From positions 1 to 64,000 of the forward strand of contig CADCCQ010000001.1 in the NCBI GenBank assembly GCA_902799955.1: a stretch of 64,000 nucleotides of DNA. The letters are read 5' to 3'. This DNA is from an uncultured bacterium (GTDB lineage Bacteria > Verrucomicrobiota > Kiritimatiellia > RFP12 > UBA1067). A program made the position numbers and the translations under genes. Positions 51,901-59,493 of the stretch are shown here, piece by piece; position 1 is the first letter of the stretch; each line of letters opens with the position of its first letter. Below the pieces are notes generated by a model, which saw nothing but the letters and a program-made list of their open reading frames with translations, was not told the DNA's origin and did not search any database.

Positions 51901-52641
51901 GTCAAGCGCCTTCAACGCCTGTTCGGAAGCCTCAACGGCGCCGCCAATTTGCTGTATACTTGCCGTCCCTCTCTCTCCGCCCATCCATCCGAGCGCCCGC
52001 TTCGCCTTCTCGAACCTAGCCGCAACGGCGTCCAGCTTCGGCGCAAGCTCCGGGTTCGCCGCCCGGCGGTGCGCGATGAGGCGCTCCAGCGCCGGAAGCG
52101 CCGCGCGCGTCGCGGACACCAGCGCTGCGATTTTCTCGCTACGGGTGAACTCGCCCGCCTCAATCTTGAACGTGCAGCTTCCCTTGCCTTTGGGGGCCGT
52201 GAGACCGCCCTTCGCCTCGAAGCGCAGCGCGCCCTTCGGCACGGGCAGGATCAGGAATGAAGGAGCGTGAGCGGCGATGAACCGATGGAACGACTCGTCG
52301 CCGACCTTGGCGACCTTCGAGCCGCCCCAGTTGACGCGGTTGAACTCGATCTTGCCCCAGCCCGGCTTGTGCGCTCGCATCTGGAGCGTCGTCGCGTCCA
52401 CGCGCGTGCCGTCCTTCATCACGAAGACCGGCTCGCACCAGATCGCCTGGTCGTAGTCGTAGGTGTCGGGGCCTATCGTTGCGGAGAGCTTCACCTCCTC
52501 CGCGCCCGCTACGTCGATGGCGACGGCGACGGCCTTCTCGGCGCCGCGCACGACAGGCGTCTCGACGCCGGCGCACAAGGCGGACTGCGCAGCGCACAGA
52601 AGCACCGCGCATGTTGCACTCATCAAAATAGTTTTCTTCAT
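48907..52641 (-). CDS. Large secreted c-type heme protein: carbohydrate-binding-like, HzsA-like propeller, SUMF1-like domain
   Basis: About 1244 residues from ATG 52641 (GGGGGAAG upstream; signal MKKTILMSATCAVLLCAAQS). An N-terminal NPCBM-like region (VAGAEEVKLSATIGPDTYDY) leads to a propeller like the middle of hydrazine synthase subunit A (MDVELHWNADRLLFSS, HAWCPEVMPDGRVMYLRWEY). Two heme-c sites follow, CAGCH (near 723) and CVRCH (near 773). A SUMF1/formylglycine-enzyme fold begins at about 970 (VAVPGGSFVMG) and ends RRVVRGGSWYSRPKLATASF; the Cys pair needed for formylglycine formation is absent, so it is likely structural or binding. Overlaps the GTG start of the GH2 frame. Substrate and redox role unknown. 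Confidence 0.8.
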   Translation of the reverse strand: MKKTILMSATCAVLLCAAQSALCAGVETPVVRGAEKAVAVAIDVAGAEEVKLSATIGPDTYDYDQAIWCEPVFVMKDGTRVDATTLQMRAHKPGWGKIEFNRVNWGGSKVAKVGDESFHRFIAAHAPSFLILPVPKGALRFEAKGGLTAPKGKGSCTFKIEAGEFTRSEKIAALVSATRAALPALERLIAHRRAANPELAPKLDAVAARFEKAKRALGWMGGERGTASIQQIGGAVEASEQALKALDGIKRELMIDLNPAVSFDRILFIRRRNGRNYLPCNWQSNSVLPKNGHDNELCFLDIRGARAGGTEVVYKPEGGRPLMDVELHWNADRLLFSSVAASNAWHVMELDIATRKVRQVTRDDAPDVNHYDPCYVPDGHIIFSCTALKYAVPCVWGSTPVANLFRCREDGSEMELLGNDQEHAWCPEVMPDGRVMYLRWEYTDLPHSNSRILFTCNPDGTNQRALYGSNSFWPNSMFFARPIPGRPTQFVAVLTGHHGLKRQGQLGLFDVAKGTEEGEGAVQLMPGYGKPVDPIVRDQLYNGTWPMNLHPFPLDDTTFLVARRNNGERNFSIYIIDRFDNELCLLREAGHDLCEPVPFMKTPVPHTRPDRTVRGSKEAQVYIANIYEGPGLKGIPAGTVKNLRLYTYTFGFKNEGGLYGSIGLDGPWDMRRTLGTVPVNPDGSAYFKVPANTPIAVQPLDAEGKSMQVMRSWFTARSGEYLSCAGCHEKQSFVARAPRVAANIPLEEIRPWRGPERNFEFAREVQPVLDAFCVRCHNQPDPPQSEMFGDKRWKPDLRGTSMLTNWNTRMHGRVYPQFGGKFSVPYFNLVRFVRHPGIESDIHLFEPMEWHADTTELMMMLDKGHHGVRLSEEARDRLVTWIDFNTPYHGRWQTIVGNEAIGRECLREERRAKYVGVRQNHETIDTPAPVLKDTESVREKPKGGEPLKIAGWPFDPATRPAASAAQIALGDGVEMPLVAVPGGSFVMGRSEAKGPRDEHPAAKVDVKPFLMGAREVTNREFRQFDPKHDSRCESRHGYQFGVTGYDVNGDDLPAVRVPWNKAVAFCEWLSKKTGRTVRLPTEAEWEWAARAGSDKPFWWGGTGDDFAKYANLADISLSDYSGNPYVQDREKAHYGNTENLFDNWVPQAHGVNDGAFLEEKSGKWKPNPWGLYDMHGNVWEWTQSKYTPYPYVADDGRNAPGGDERRVVRGGSWYSRPKLATASFRRAYHSYAPVYDVGFRIVVE
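51936..51965. repeat. Possible degenerate copy of the palindromic coding element
   Basis: TTGCTGTATACTTG resembles the TTGTTGTACGCTTG core of the element tail at 11 of 14 bases. It encodes SIQQIGGA in the same frame as SVQQQ(E/D)GRA in the two clear copies. The stem is not well preserved. Confidence 0.4.
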
Positions 52642-52704
52642 ATATCTTCCCCCTTCATCTTCACATCTACTCTCACACAAAATTCAGTAAATCCACTTGG
52701 GACG

Positions 52705-54051
52705 TCAAGTCACAAGATCCATAAGCATTTCGTGAATGGAATAAAGCGGATATTCCTCTAGTACACCATGTGACATTCGCTCAGAGGTTGACAGTCGAAT
52801 CGCCTTCTCCGGCTTGAATTTCTCAATATATGCCATCAACGATTTAGCCCTGAGATTTTTCTCGGCCTTTGCCTCGATTGGACAAATCTTTGAGCCGACC
52901 TGCACAATAAACTCAAGCTCCGCCCTGCTGTTGTCCGGCGACCAATAATGTGTGCCGATTCCGTATGCCATCAATTCCTGCAAAACAAATTGTTCTGTCA
53001 ACGCACCTTTGAAGTGAGTGAAAATACTACTACCTTCAAGCAAAACTTGCTGCGGGATTTCAGACATTGCCCCAATAAGGCCCACATCATGAGCATACAA
53101 TTTGAACGCCCCAAAATTCTCGTATGCCGCAAGCGGCATCAAAGGAGTAGATACATTTCGCACAATTCTAGTCATGCCGGCATCGTCCAACCACTGCAAC
53201 GCAACTTCATACTCTCGTGCTCTGGCTCCCTCTCGCAAGGCAGTATAGAGGAACTTCTTGTTCTCCTTGGCCAATTGAGCCGGAATCGACCTCCAAAGAA
53301 GCCTTATCTTACTCAGCAGAGTGCCATCTGCGTGTTTGACAAAATCCTCATCGTATGCCTTCAATATAGATTTCTGCACCTTCCGCACCAACCTGAAATC
53401 TTTTTCCTCTCTATATGCAAGTACCGCCTCCGGCATTCCGCCTATGAAATAATACTTGCGGAGATACCCGCAAAACGTCTTATTGAAGAGATTGACCGTC
53501 TCCCATTTCCTGTTTTTGAGAACCTCGCATTTTATATCTTCACCTATGGCAACAAGAAACTCCTCGAAAGTCATCGGTGGGACATCTATAAAAGTCACTT
53601 TGCCAACAGGAAACGAAGCTTTAGATACATCAGCTCCTTTTCTGTTCTTTTTGTTTCTACGATCTATCGCCAAACCCAACAATGAACCTGCGGACATTAC
53701 TGCAAGCTCGGGCATATCCTCATTAAAGAACTTCAAAGCCGTCAATGCCCTCGGCGACTCCTGGATTTCATCTAAAACCAATAATGTCTTGCCCGGGACA
53801 ATCTTCTTACCAGTGTTGATAGATATTGTCTCTATGACTGTTTGAGGGTCAAGGTTAATCGACTCAAAACTCTCGCGCAATACATGATTTTTCATGAAGT
53901 TGACGCACACCGTATCATTCGGATAATGTTTTCGGGCAAATTCGTCCATAAGCCAAGTCTTGCCGACCTGTCTCGCGCCCATGAGGATGAGAGGCTTTCG
54001 CCGCCCCTCAACATCCCATTTCTCGATATCCTTAAGTATGCTTCTTTCCAT
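52705..54051 (-). CDS. AAA_14/DUF4143 ATP-binding protein
   Basis: 448 residues from ATG 54051, with GAGAGAAG upstream. Walker A is LMGARQVGKTWLMDEF, Walker B is TLLVLDEIQESPRAL. The C-terminal DUF4143 domain (HVDVGLIGAMSE-like segment, then LTEQFVLQELMA and WSPDNSRAELEFIVQ) has the PD-(D/E)XK-like ending IEAKAEKNLRAKSL. Role of the family is unknown; it is common in genomic islands. Base composition is clearly more AT-rich than the genes below 52.6 kb, which suggests acquisition. Its leader contains a tandem 33-base repeat. Confidence 0.92.
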   Translation of the reverse strand: MERSILKDIEKWDVEGRRKPLILMGARQVGKTWLMDEFARKHYPNDTVCVNFMKNHVLRESFESINLDPQTVIETISINTGKKIVPGKTLLVLDEIQESPRALTALKFFNEDMPELAVMSAGSLLGLAIDRRNKKNRKGADVSKASFPVGKVTFIDVPPMTFEEFLVAIGEDIKCEVLKNRKWETVNLFNKTFCGYLRKYYFIGGMPEAVLAYREEKDFRLVRKVQKSILKAYDEDFVKHADGTLLSKIRLLWRSIPAQLAKENKKFLYTALREGARAREYEVALQWLDDAGMTRIVRNVSTPLMPLAAYENFGAFKLYAHDVGLIGAMSEIPQQVLLEGSSIFTHFKGALTEQFVLQELMAYGIGTHYWSPDNSRAELEFIVQVGSKICPIEAKAEKNLRAKSLMAYIEKFKPEKAIRLSTSERMSHGVLEEYPLYSIHEMLMDLVT

Positions 54052-54086
54052 CGTTGTGCTTCTCTCAAGTTCACTGCGTATTTTAG

Positions 54087-54217
54087 CACAGTTTCTGTAC
54101 GAAATCAATAAGGCACTTCACATTTTCAGCACGAACTTTTACCATCTTCATCACATTTCCGGCACGAACTTTCACTATTGTTGTCACACTTTCTGCATGA
54201 TTATATCCCATCAATTT
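54087..54217. repeat. Tandem 32-33-bp repeat, four degenerate units, upstream of the ATPase
   Basis: Units begin at 54087, 54119, 54152 and 54185, each opening with a CACA-TTTC-GCACG-like core of about 15 bases. Read on the minus strand the core is CGTGC-GAAA-TGTG. The array ends about 36 bases from the ATPase start, so it occupies the promoter/leader position. Confidence 0.7.
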
Positions 54218-54483
54218 TACATTTCAATGTCGTCCACAGTCGTCTGCGCAACGCGCAAGTAAACCTCCCTCCCACTCTCCAACTCTCCACCTTCCCCTTC
54301 ACCTACTTCCCCGTTCCCAACTTTACATTTTACACTTTACATTTTACACTCACTTCCCCTTCACCTACTACTCACTACCTACTAACGACTACCACCTACC
54401 GACTTCTTCCGTGTATTCCGTGTATTCAGTGGTTAAACCACTTTACAGCTCTCCAACTCACAACCCCAACTCTTCCCCTTACT
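54218..54483. repeat. Mosaic of intergenic repeat families E, D, B, C, A
   Basis: In plus-strand order: E (TGTCGTCCACAGTCGTCTGC) from 54229; D (CTCTCCAACTC-type) near 54277; B (TTTACATTTTACACT) 54319-54351; C (CTACTCACTACCTACTAACG) 54366-54405; A (TTCCGTGTATTCCGTGTATT) 54406-54438; D again from 54443. No gene is present. The array ends at the UDP-glucose dehydrogenase stop. Confidence 0.8.
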
Positions 54484-55866
54484 CTATTTCCCAACGTTCA
54501 AAACCCTGAAGCCAATCTTGCGCAGCTCGGCCGCGGCGAGGCAATTGCGCGTGTCGAAGACCAGGGCTGGCTTGCGCATTGAATCGTAGATGCGGTTCCA
54601 GTCAAGGGTCGGGTAGTGGCGCCAGTCGGTCATGAGGATGATGGCGTCGGCGCCCTCCGCCGCCTTGTACTCGTCCTCCTCGTAAGTGACGTCGGACAGG
54701 TCGGCAAGGTCCCTGCGCGCATTGACGAGAGCCTTTGGATCTGTGATCGTCACCCGTACGTGCTCCTCAGCAAGAAGGCGCGCTACAGTCCCCGCCGGCG
54801 TCTCGCGCGTGTCGCCCGTGTCGGCCTTGAAGGCAAAGCCGAAGAGCGCGATCTTCTTGTTCGCGAGAGTGTTGAACATCGCGGCAAACAAGCGCGAGAC
54901 GATACGTTCCTGCTGGTGCTGGTTCATACGTATCACGCCCATCCAGTACTCAGCCGCCGTGTGGAGTCCGAATGACTCGCAGAGGTACACAAGGTTCAGG
55001 ACGTCCTTCTTGAAGCAGCTGCCGCCGAATCCCGGGCCGGCCTTGAGGAACTTGGGGCCGATGCGCCCGTCCGCGCCAATGACGCGCGCGACCTCGTCGA
55101 CATCCGCCCCCGTCGCCTCACAGAGCCCGGCGATGGCGTTGATAGACGAAACCCGCTGGGCGAGGAAGGCGTTCGCGGCGAGCTTGGTCAGCTCCGCAGA
55201 CCACACGTTTGTCGTGAGAATCCTCTCCCGAGGGACCCAGGTGGCGTAGATGTCGACGACCGCCTGGATCGCCTTCGCCCCGGCATCGGTCTGCGGTCCG
55301 CCGATCAGGACCCTGTCCGGCTCAAGCAGGTCCTTGATAGCCGTCCCTTCCGCCAGGAATTCCGGATTACTGAGGACCGTGAACTGTATGCCGCTTCCCT
55401 TCGTTCCCTCTTCACCTTCGCCTCTTCCCCCATTAAGAATCGCCTCCATCGCCGCAGCGGTGCGGACAGGGAGCGTGGACTTCTCGACGACGATCTTGTC
55501 GCATTCGGCAAAGCGCTTTATCTCGCGCGCCGTCGCCTCCCAGTACTGGAGGTCGCTGGCGCGTCCGGCGCCCCTGCCGAACATCTTCGTCGGGGTGTTG
55601 ACGCCGACGAAGATGATGTCGCATTCCTTGACTGCGCCTTCGATGTCCGTGCTGAAGAAGAGGTTCCTGCCGCGGACCTCCTTCACGACGTCAACGAGCC
55701 CCGGCTCGTAGATCGGCAGCGAATAGTCCTCGGAATTCCACGCGGCGATTCGCTCTGCGTTTATGTCCACGACCATCACCTTGCGGTCGGGGTTCATCTT
55801 GGCGATCACAGCCATCGTGGGGCCGCCAATGTATCCCGCGCCGATGCAGACAATGTTCCTGTTCAT
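54484..55866 (-). CDS. UDP-glucose 6-dehydrogenase (eukaryotic-type subfamily)
   Basis: 460 residues. N-terminal Rossmann fold VCIGAGYIGGPTMAVIAKM, YEPGLVDVV, FVGVNTPTK; catalytic Cys in GPGFGGSCFKKDVLNLVYL; second domain FGFAFKADTGDTRETP. The motifs follow the animal/plant UGDH type, also seen in some bacteria. It oxidises UDP-glucose to UDP-glucuronate for surface polysaccharide. A small Gly/Glu/Lys-rich insert (NGGRGEGEEGTKGSG, about 144-158) is encoded by DNA resembling the CTTCCCCTTCACC filler of the nearby repeats. Glycosyltransferases at 61.7-63.8 kb fit a capsule or LPS role. Confidence 0.93.
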   Translation of the reverse strand: MNRNIVCIGAGYIGGPTMAVIAKMNPDRKVMVVDINAERIAAWNSEDYSLPIYEPGLVDVVKEVRGRNLFFSTDIEGAVKECDIIFVGVNTPTKMFGRGAGRASDLQYWEATAREIKRFAECDKIVVEKSTLPVRTAAAMEAILNGGRGEGEEGTKGSGIQFTVLSNPEFLAEGTAIKDLLEPDRVLIGGPQTDAGAKAIQAVVDIYATWVPRERILTTNVWSAELTKLAANAFLAQRVSSINAIAGLCEATGADVDEVARVIGADGRIGPKFLKAGPGFGGSCFKKDVLNLVYLCESFGLHTAAEYWMGVIRMNQHQQERIVSRLFAAMFNTLANKKIALFGFAFKADTGDTRETPAGTVARLLAEEHVRVTITDPKALVNARRDLADLSDVTYEEDEYKAAEGADAIILMTDWRHYPTLDWNRIYDSMRKPALVFDTRNCLAAAELRKIGFRVLNVGK

Positions 55867-55915
55867 CTACTCTCTCCCGTGTCCTTGAACCGCCGCGCCC
55901 TCGCAGGGCGCGGAC

Positions 55916-56296
55916 TCAGCCAACCGCGATCTTCGCCGAACTCGACCAGAGCCCATGGAGGTTGCAGTACGCCGTCGCGTGGAGCTCGCCGCCCTTCTGG
56001 AGCGAGAGCGAGAACTTCGCAGTCGAAGCCGTCGACGCGACAGGCCCGTGCGAGGAAAGGCCTACGCGACCGATCTCCACCGAGACGGGCGAGCCCTCCG
56101 GAACGAAGTGGAGCGCGATCCAGGCAATGTGGTGCTCGACCGTGTTGGGATGCGGTATCTCCTTGCCGACGGAGACCTCCACCTCGAATGCCTCGCCCGC
56201 CGCCACCTTCTCGGGCGCGGCGATCGCCGGCACGTGCTTCTCGGACTTCCAGTCCGCAGTCTTCACGTAGTCGTTCAGTGATTTATCCATTTTCAT
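55916..56296 (-). CDS. Superoxide reductase (neelaredoxin-type desulfoferrodoxin)
   Basis: 126 residues. The iron ligands are in order: E and H in SEKHVPAI, two His in HPNTVEHHIAWI, and C and H in YCNLHGLW. The N-terminal rubredoxin-like Fe(Cys)4 domain of two-iron forms is absent. It reduces superoxide to peroxide without making oxygen, as in anaerobes. Separated by 49 bases from the dehydrogenase gene and by 101 bases from the GxxExxY gene, with repeat A copy 2 in that second gap. Confidence 0.93.
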   Translation of the reverse strand: MKMDKSLNDYVKTADWKSEKHVPAIAAPEKVAAGEAFEVEVSVGKEIPHPNTVEHHIAWIALHFVPEGSPVSVEIGRVGLSSHGPVASTASTAKFSLSLQKGGELHATAYCNLHGLWSSSAKIAVG

Positions 56297-56365
56297 CCTC
56301 CTTTTTGTTTTTCACTATTAAGTATACCACAACACTCTCACATTTTGGGCGTAGTTTAGTCGCTA

Positions 56366-56396
56366 GACCACGGAATACACGGAACACACGGAAAAA
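56366..56396. repeat. Family A repeat, left flank of GxxExxY gene
   Basis: Contains CCACGGAATACACGGAACAC then ACGGAAAAA. It ends 1 base before the stop codon of the GxxExxY gene. The complementary copy lies on the other side at 56787-56820, giving an inverted pair with 27 of 29 core bases matching. Confidence 0.85.
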
Positions 56397-56397
56397 T

Positions 56398-56781
56398 TTA
56401 CAGTGCGATACGTTTTACTTCCACTCCCGGATAGTGCCCGAAATTGACGAGCAAACCAAGCTTTATGTTTGTGGCTTTTAGATAATTGAACAGCTGCGCA
56501 GAATGTTCTGGAAGCAGACTGCTTACAGCTTTTAGCTCCACTATAATCTTGTCGTAGCAAATGATATCTGCTTTGTAAAACTGATGAAGAACCTTACCTT
56601 TGTATTCAATCTTAATTTCTGCCTGAGGTGTAAATGGTATTCCTCTTGCCCTCAATTCTTCTTCAAGGCTTTCTTGATATACCGCCTCCAGAAAACCGGC
56701 ACCCATTGTTTTATACACTTCAAACACAGCGCCTTTTATCGCATATGTCTCATCCTCGTATATCAAACCACTCATCTTCAT
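56398..56781 (-). CDS. GxxExxY protein (PD-(D/E)XK-like family of unknown function)
   Basis: 127 residues (or 125 from ATG 56775). The name-giving motif is GAGFLEAVY (27-35), after YAIKGAVFEVYKTM. The core continues with ADIICYDKIIVELKAV, matching the D-(D/E)xK pattern of restriction-like nucleases, and LFNYLKATNIKLGLLVNFG. Function unproven. The gene fills almost exactly the space between two inverted family-A repeats, whose right copy even supplies its ribosome binding region. That arrangement suggests the repeats and gene move or amplify as a unit. Confidence 0.9.
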   Translation of the reverse strand: MKMSGLIYEDETYAIKGAVFEVYKTMGAGFLEAVYQESLEEELRARGIPFTPQAEIKIEYKGKVLHQFYKADIICYDKIIVELKAVSSLLPEHSAQLFNYLKATNIKLGLLVNFGHYPGVEVKRIAL

Positions 56782-56786
56782 TCTCG

Positions 56787-56820
56787 TTTTTCCGTGTATT
56801 CCGTGTATTCAGTGGTTAAA
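56787..56820. repeat. Family A repeat, right flank of GxxExxY gene
   Basis: TTTTCCGTGTATTCCGTGTA then TTCAGTGGTTAAA, the reverse complement of the left flank. It begins 5 bases upstream of the gene's ATG. Confidence 0.85.
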
Positions 56821-57155
56821 CCCCTTTGCGTCATTTACCACTCTCCAACTCAAACCTCCAACTCTTCCCCTTCACCTCTAACCTTCACCTACTATCGACT
56901 ACCGACTAACCACTACTTTCCGTGTATTCTGTGTATTCCGTGGTTAAATCCCGTTGCGTCATTTACCACTCTCCAACTCCAACTTTACATTTTACACTTT
57001 CCATTTTACACTCCCATCTCCTTAACCTTCACATCTCCCACTTCATAACACATGTCTGCAAATTAGATAACAGCAAGAATATCAATAAATAATCGTATTT
57101 CTCGCACACATAGATTCAAGATCCACCACTTCTGCAAATTACCAGCAAATTAAAC
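56821..57155. repeat. Mosaic repeat gap after the GxxExxY cassette
   Basis: In order: D near 56842, a CTTCCCCTTCACC filler, C (ACTATCGACTACCGACTAAC) 56889-56916, A 56917-56948, D near 56968, B 56982-57015. The last 140 bases are AT-rich without recognisable repeats or genes. Confidence 0.75.
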
Positions 57156-57600
57156 TCATGCCCAGAACGGAACATACTTCATATACCGTTTCGCCGTTTC
57201 AGGATCAAACACCTTGATGAATTTCTCAGTAATGGCATCCTTAATCAACCGCGAAACACTCGCAGAGGATTCCTCACCCAAACCAAACCTGTTTCTGAGC
57301 GATGTATTCGTCAGAAACTGATTCTCCACATATAGCACACAGGCATGCAAATAACAAGCCCATAATTTTTCTGCCGAAGTCATTTTAGAAAAGTCTGACT
57401 TTGCAGAAAGGGTAACTCGCACACTATCCTCATAAGTCATCATCTTAGGGGCGGGCAAGTGTTTTTCCTCGCATCCCATAACAGCTTTGTCCCATCCTCC
57501 ACCAGCCTCTTCGCAAATATGCATTCTTCGCATAATTGCAGCCATGTCTTCATTCCGGGACTTTGGCGAGCAGTCCACAATCCTCTCAACTGCCCTCTTC
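57156..57600 (-). pseudogene. C-terminal remnant of an AlbA/HATPase_c_4-type ATP-binding protein
   Basis: About 145 codons open up to a stop at 57603. The peptide IVDCSPKSRNEDMAAIMRRM followed by HICEEAGGGWDKAV corresponds to the end of the HATPase-like region. WACYLHACVLYVENQFLTNT and SVSRLIKDAITEKFIKVFD form the C-terminal winged-helix module, ending KYVPFWA. The AlbA and ATPase parts are missing, and the broken end abuts repeat C at 57601. A different C-terminal module from the two intact genes upstream. Confidence 0.8.
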
Positions 57601-57822
57601 TCTCACTACCCACTATCGACTACCGACTACCTTCCTACCGACTTTTTCCGTGTATTCCGTGTATTCAGTGGTTAAATCCCTTTACTGCTCTCCAACTCCT
57701 AACTCAAACCTCCAACTCTTCCCCTTCACCTCTAATCTTCATCTACTACTCACTAGCGACTATCGACTAACGCCTTCCCCATCCCCAACTTTACATTTTA
57801 CACTTCCCATTTTACACTCGCT
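57601..57822. repeat. Mosaic of repeat families C, A, D, C, B
   Basis: C 57604-57640; A 57643-57675; D near 57683 and 57710; C (CTACTACTCACTAGCGACTA) 57741-57772; B 57787-57819. The array runs from the broken end of the pseudogene to 3 bases before the next gene's stop. Confidence 0.8.
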
Positions 57823-59283
57823 TCACCTTAACCTCTCCACCACATAATATCCACCGGTCTTTGGAGCGCCAAGAAACTCGATTCTCCCGCGCAAAGCAGA
57901 GACTTGTCGCCCCACCGTTCGAACATCAACCCCTATCATTTCCGCTATCGAGACCCTGTTCATTCCAGGACGTTCCTTTACAAGTGCATATATCTGCTCA
58001 GCAAGACTTGCCTTTACAGGGACATTTACAGGGACATTTACAGGGACATTTACAGGGACACTCAGTTTGTTTCTACGAAAGATTGTTATGTGGAATGACC
58101 CTCCGAACTGTTCGATCTTTGGCTTGGGCAAGCCCATGCTTTTACACGTCTGGAACAAGTCTTCAAGACCTGTACCAAGCCGTTCGATATGGCCTGTCTG
58201 ATACAGCGCATCTGCAATCAGGGGATTGACTGGATTTGACGAATGGGGCTTATCAAGATTTTCGACATCTACGGACGGATGCGGATTTCCAGGGCTCATC
58301 ACAAGCAATTTATCAGGAAAGAGTTCAACTTGAACAGACGCATTGCTCGTATAGTCACGATGTGCTATGCCATTCACAATGGCTTCCAAGACCACCGAAC
58401 GCGGGATATCATAGCCAGACGGAGCCACAGCGCCTTCATTGCGCACACCAATCCAATGTTCAAGTTTGTCAAGGATAAACGCAACCGCCATGTCAGTCAT
58501 TTCAAAGAGTGTGCCGGTGATAATACGATGGTCTTTGATTGGCTTTCTGCGCTCTGGTGTCGGCCACTCCACACACTTTACCTGCGATGTCAGGAATCGC
58601 GACTGAGGATCCCGTCCAAACAAAAGAATTGCGGCATTAAGGGGGATACCGTCTGGAGACAACAGATGAAAGTGCCTTAAGAATTCGTCAACTGGCGTGT
58701 TCTGCGCAAGCGGAAGCCCCCGCTTCATCTTTGCCGCGACAATGAACTCGCGGATTTTTGTACGAGAAATATCTTTCAGCGAGGCCCCCTCACATGGAGT
58801 TGCCTCGAATGGCAGAAATGTATATGTTCCCTGCTCGACAAGCATGCCATCAAGACTCGCATAAATCTCCAAAAGCAAGGCACCCGGATCATTACACTTT
58901 GCACGAATGACCGACGCTGAAATCTTCTTCAGAAATGCCGTTTCCTTGGGATGTCGCCCGCACCCATCCTTTTCCAGGACAAACACTAACCGTGTAAGTC
59001 CAAGCCGCGTCGCCTCGTCATATTCGCGCTCTGTTGGCGACACACCCTCAGAATCCTCAAAACCATACTCGCTACCAATCAATCCAATGTAAACATTGCA
59101 CCTCTGCAATTCGTCAAGATACACCTCGTCAGTCCGCCGGTCGGCGGCAACAACATCCTCCTCAAAAACGAACGTATCAAATAGCCGTCTATAGGCCGGA
59201 TTCTTCGATATGTACCGCTTAAGCAGCTTGCGTTGTTCCGCAAACTCCTTCTGCACACTCGATATGAATATCTTAAATTTCAT
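57823..59283 (-). CDS. DUF4062 plus HATPase_c_4 protein with winged-helix C-terminus
   Basis: 486 residues. The N-terminal DUF4062 domain opens KFKIFISSVQKEFAEQRKLL and includes NVYIGLIGSEYG (about 1-110). The middle is an ATP-dependent helicase RecG-like/HATPase_c_4 region: VLEAIVNGIAHRDY, NPLIADALYQTGHIERLGTG. A linker of four VPVN repeats (418-433) comes from a perfect 12-base DNA repeat. The C-terminal winged helix ends APKTGGYYVVERLR. Probably a nucleic-acid or signal-dependent regulator; function unknown. The downstream repeat array begins 3 bases past the stop. Confidence 0.87.
   Translation of the reverse strand: MKFKIFISSVQKEFAEQRKLLKRYISKNPAYRRLFDTFVFEEDVVAADRRTDEVYLDELQRCNVYIGLIGSEYGFEDSEGVSPTEREYDEATRLGLTRLVFVLEKDGCGRHPKETAFLKKISASVIRAKCNDPGALLLEIYASLDGMLVEQGTYTFLPFEATPCEGASLKDISRTKIREFIVAAKMKRGLPLAQNTPVDEFLRHFHLLSPDGIPLNAAILLFGRDPQSRFLTSQVKCVEWPTPERRKPIKDHRIITGTLFEMTDMAVAFILDKLEHWIGVRNEGAVAPSGYDIPRSVVLEAIVNGIAHRDYTSNASVQVELFPDKLLVMSPGNPHPSVDVENLDKPHSSNPVNPLIADALYQTGHIERLGTGLEDLFQTCKSMGLPKPKIEQFGGSFHITIFRRNKLSVPVNVPVNVPVNVPVKASLAEQIYALVKERPGMNRVSIAEMIGVDVRTVGRQVSALRGRIEFLGAPKTGGYYVVERLR
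58013..58060. repeat. Four exact 12-bp repeats encoding VPVN linker
   Basis: TTTACAGGGACA is repeated four times without a mismatch. Each unit adds four residues in frame on the minus strand. Such a tract is prone to slippage in whole units, which would change linker length and not frame. Confidence 0.9.
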
Positions 59284-59493
59284 CCTTTCCCCTTAACCAT
59301 CACTCCTTAACCTTTTTATAGCCGTGTAGAACATGCAGATCGTGTAGAGATTTCATGCATGCTTTTCAACCTCATTCATCAATCATATACAGCATAACTT
59401 AAGAAGCCCATTACACTTATTGCCCATTACGATTTCTGTCTCTGGGAATAACCACCTTAAACTGCAGTCCGTCGGCATCATTGACAATGCAAA
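59284..59493. other. 210-bp gap with a GTGTAGAAC-type repeat
   Basis: Near 59318-59355 lies a diverged copy of the CCGTGTAGAAC palindrome family seen at 42530. A 26-codon frame from an ATG overlapping the next gene's stop (MICIVNDADGLQFKVVIPRD) may be a leftover C-terminus of an AlbA-type gene. Nothing else is recognisable. Confidence 0.45.

Noticed and set aside
54087..54217. 33-base periodic repeat as a CRISPR array
   Set aside because: Only about 15 bases per unit are conserved, units are degenerate, and the remainder is not spacer-like.
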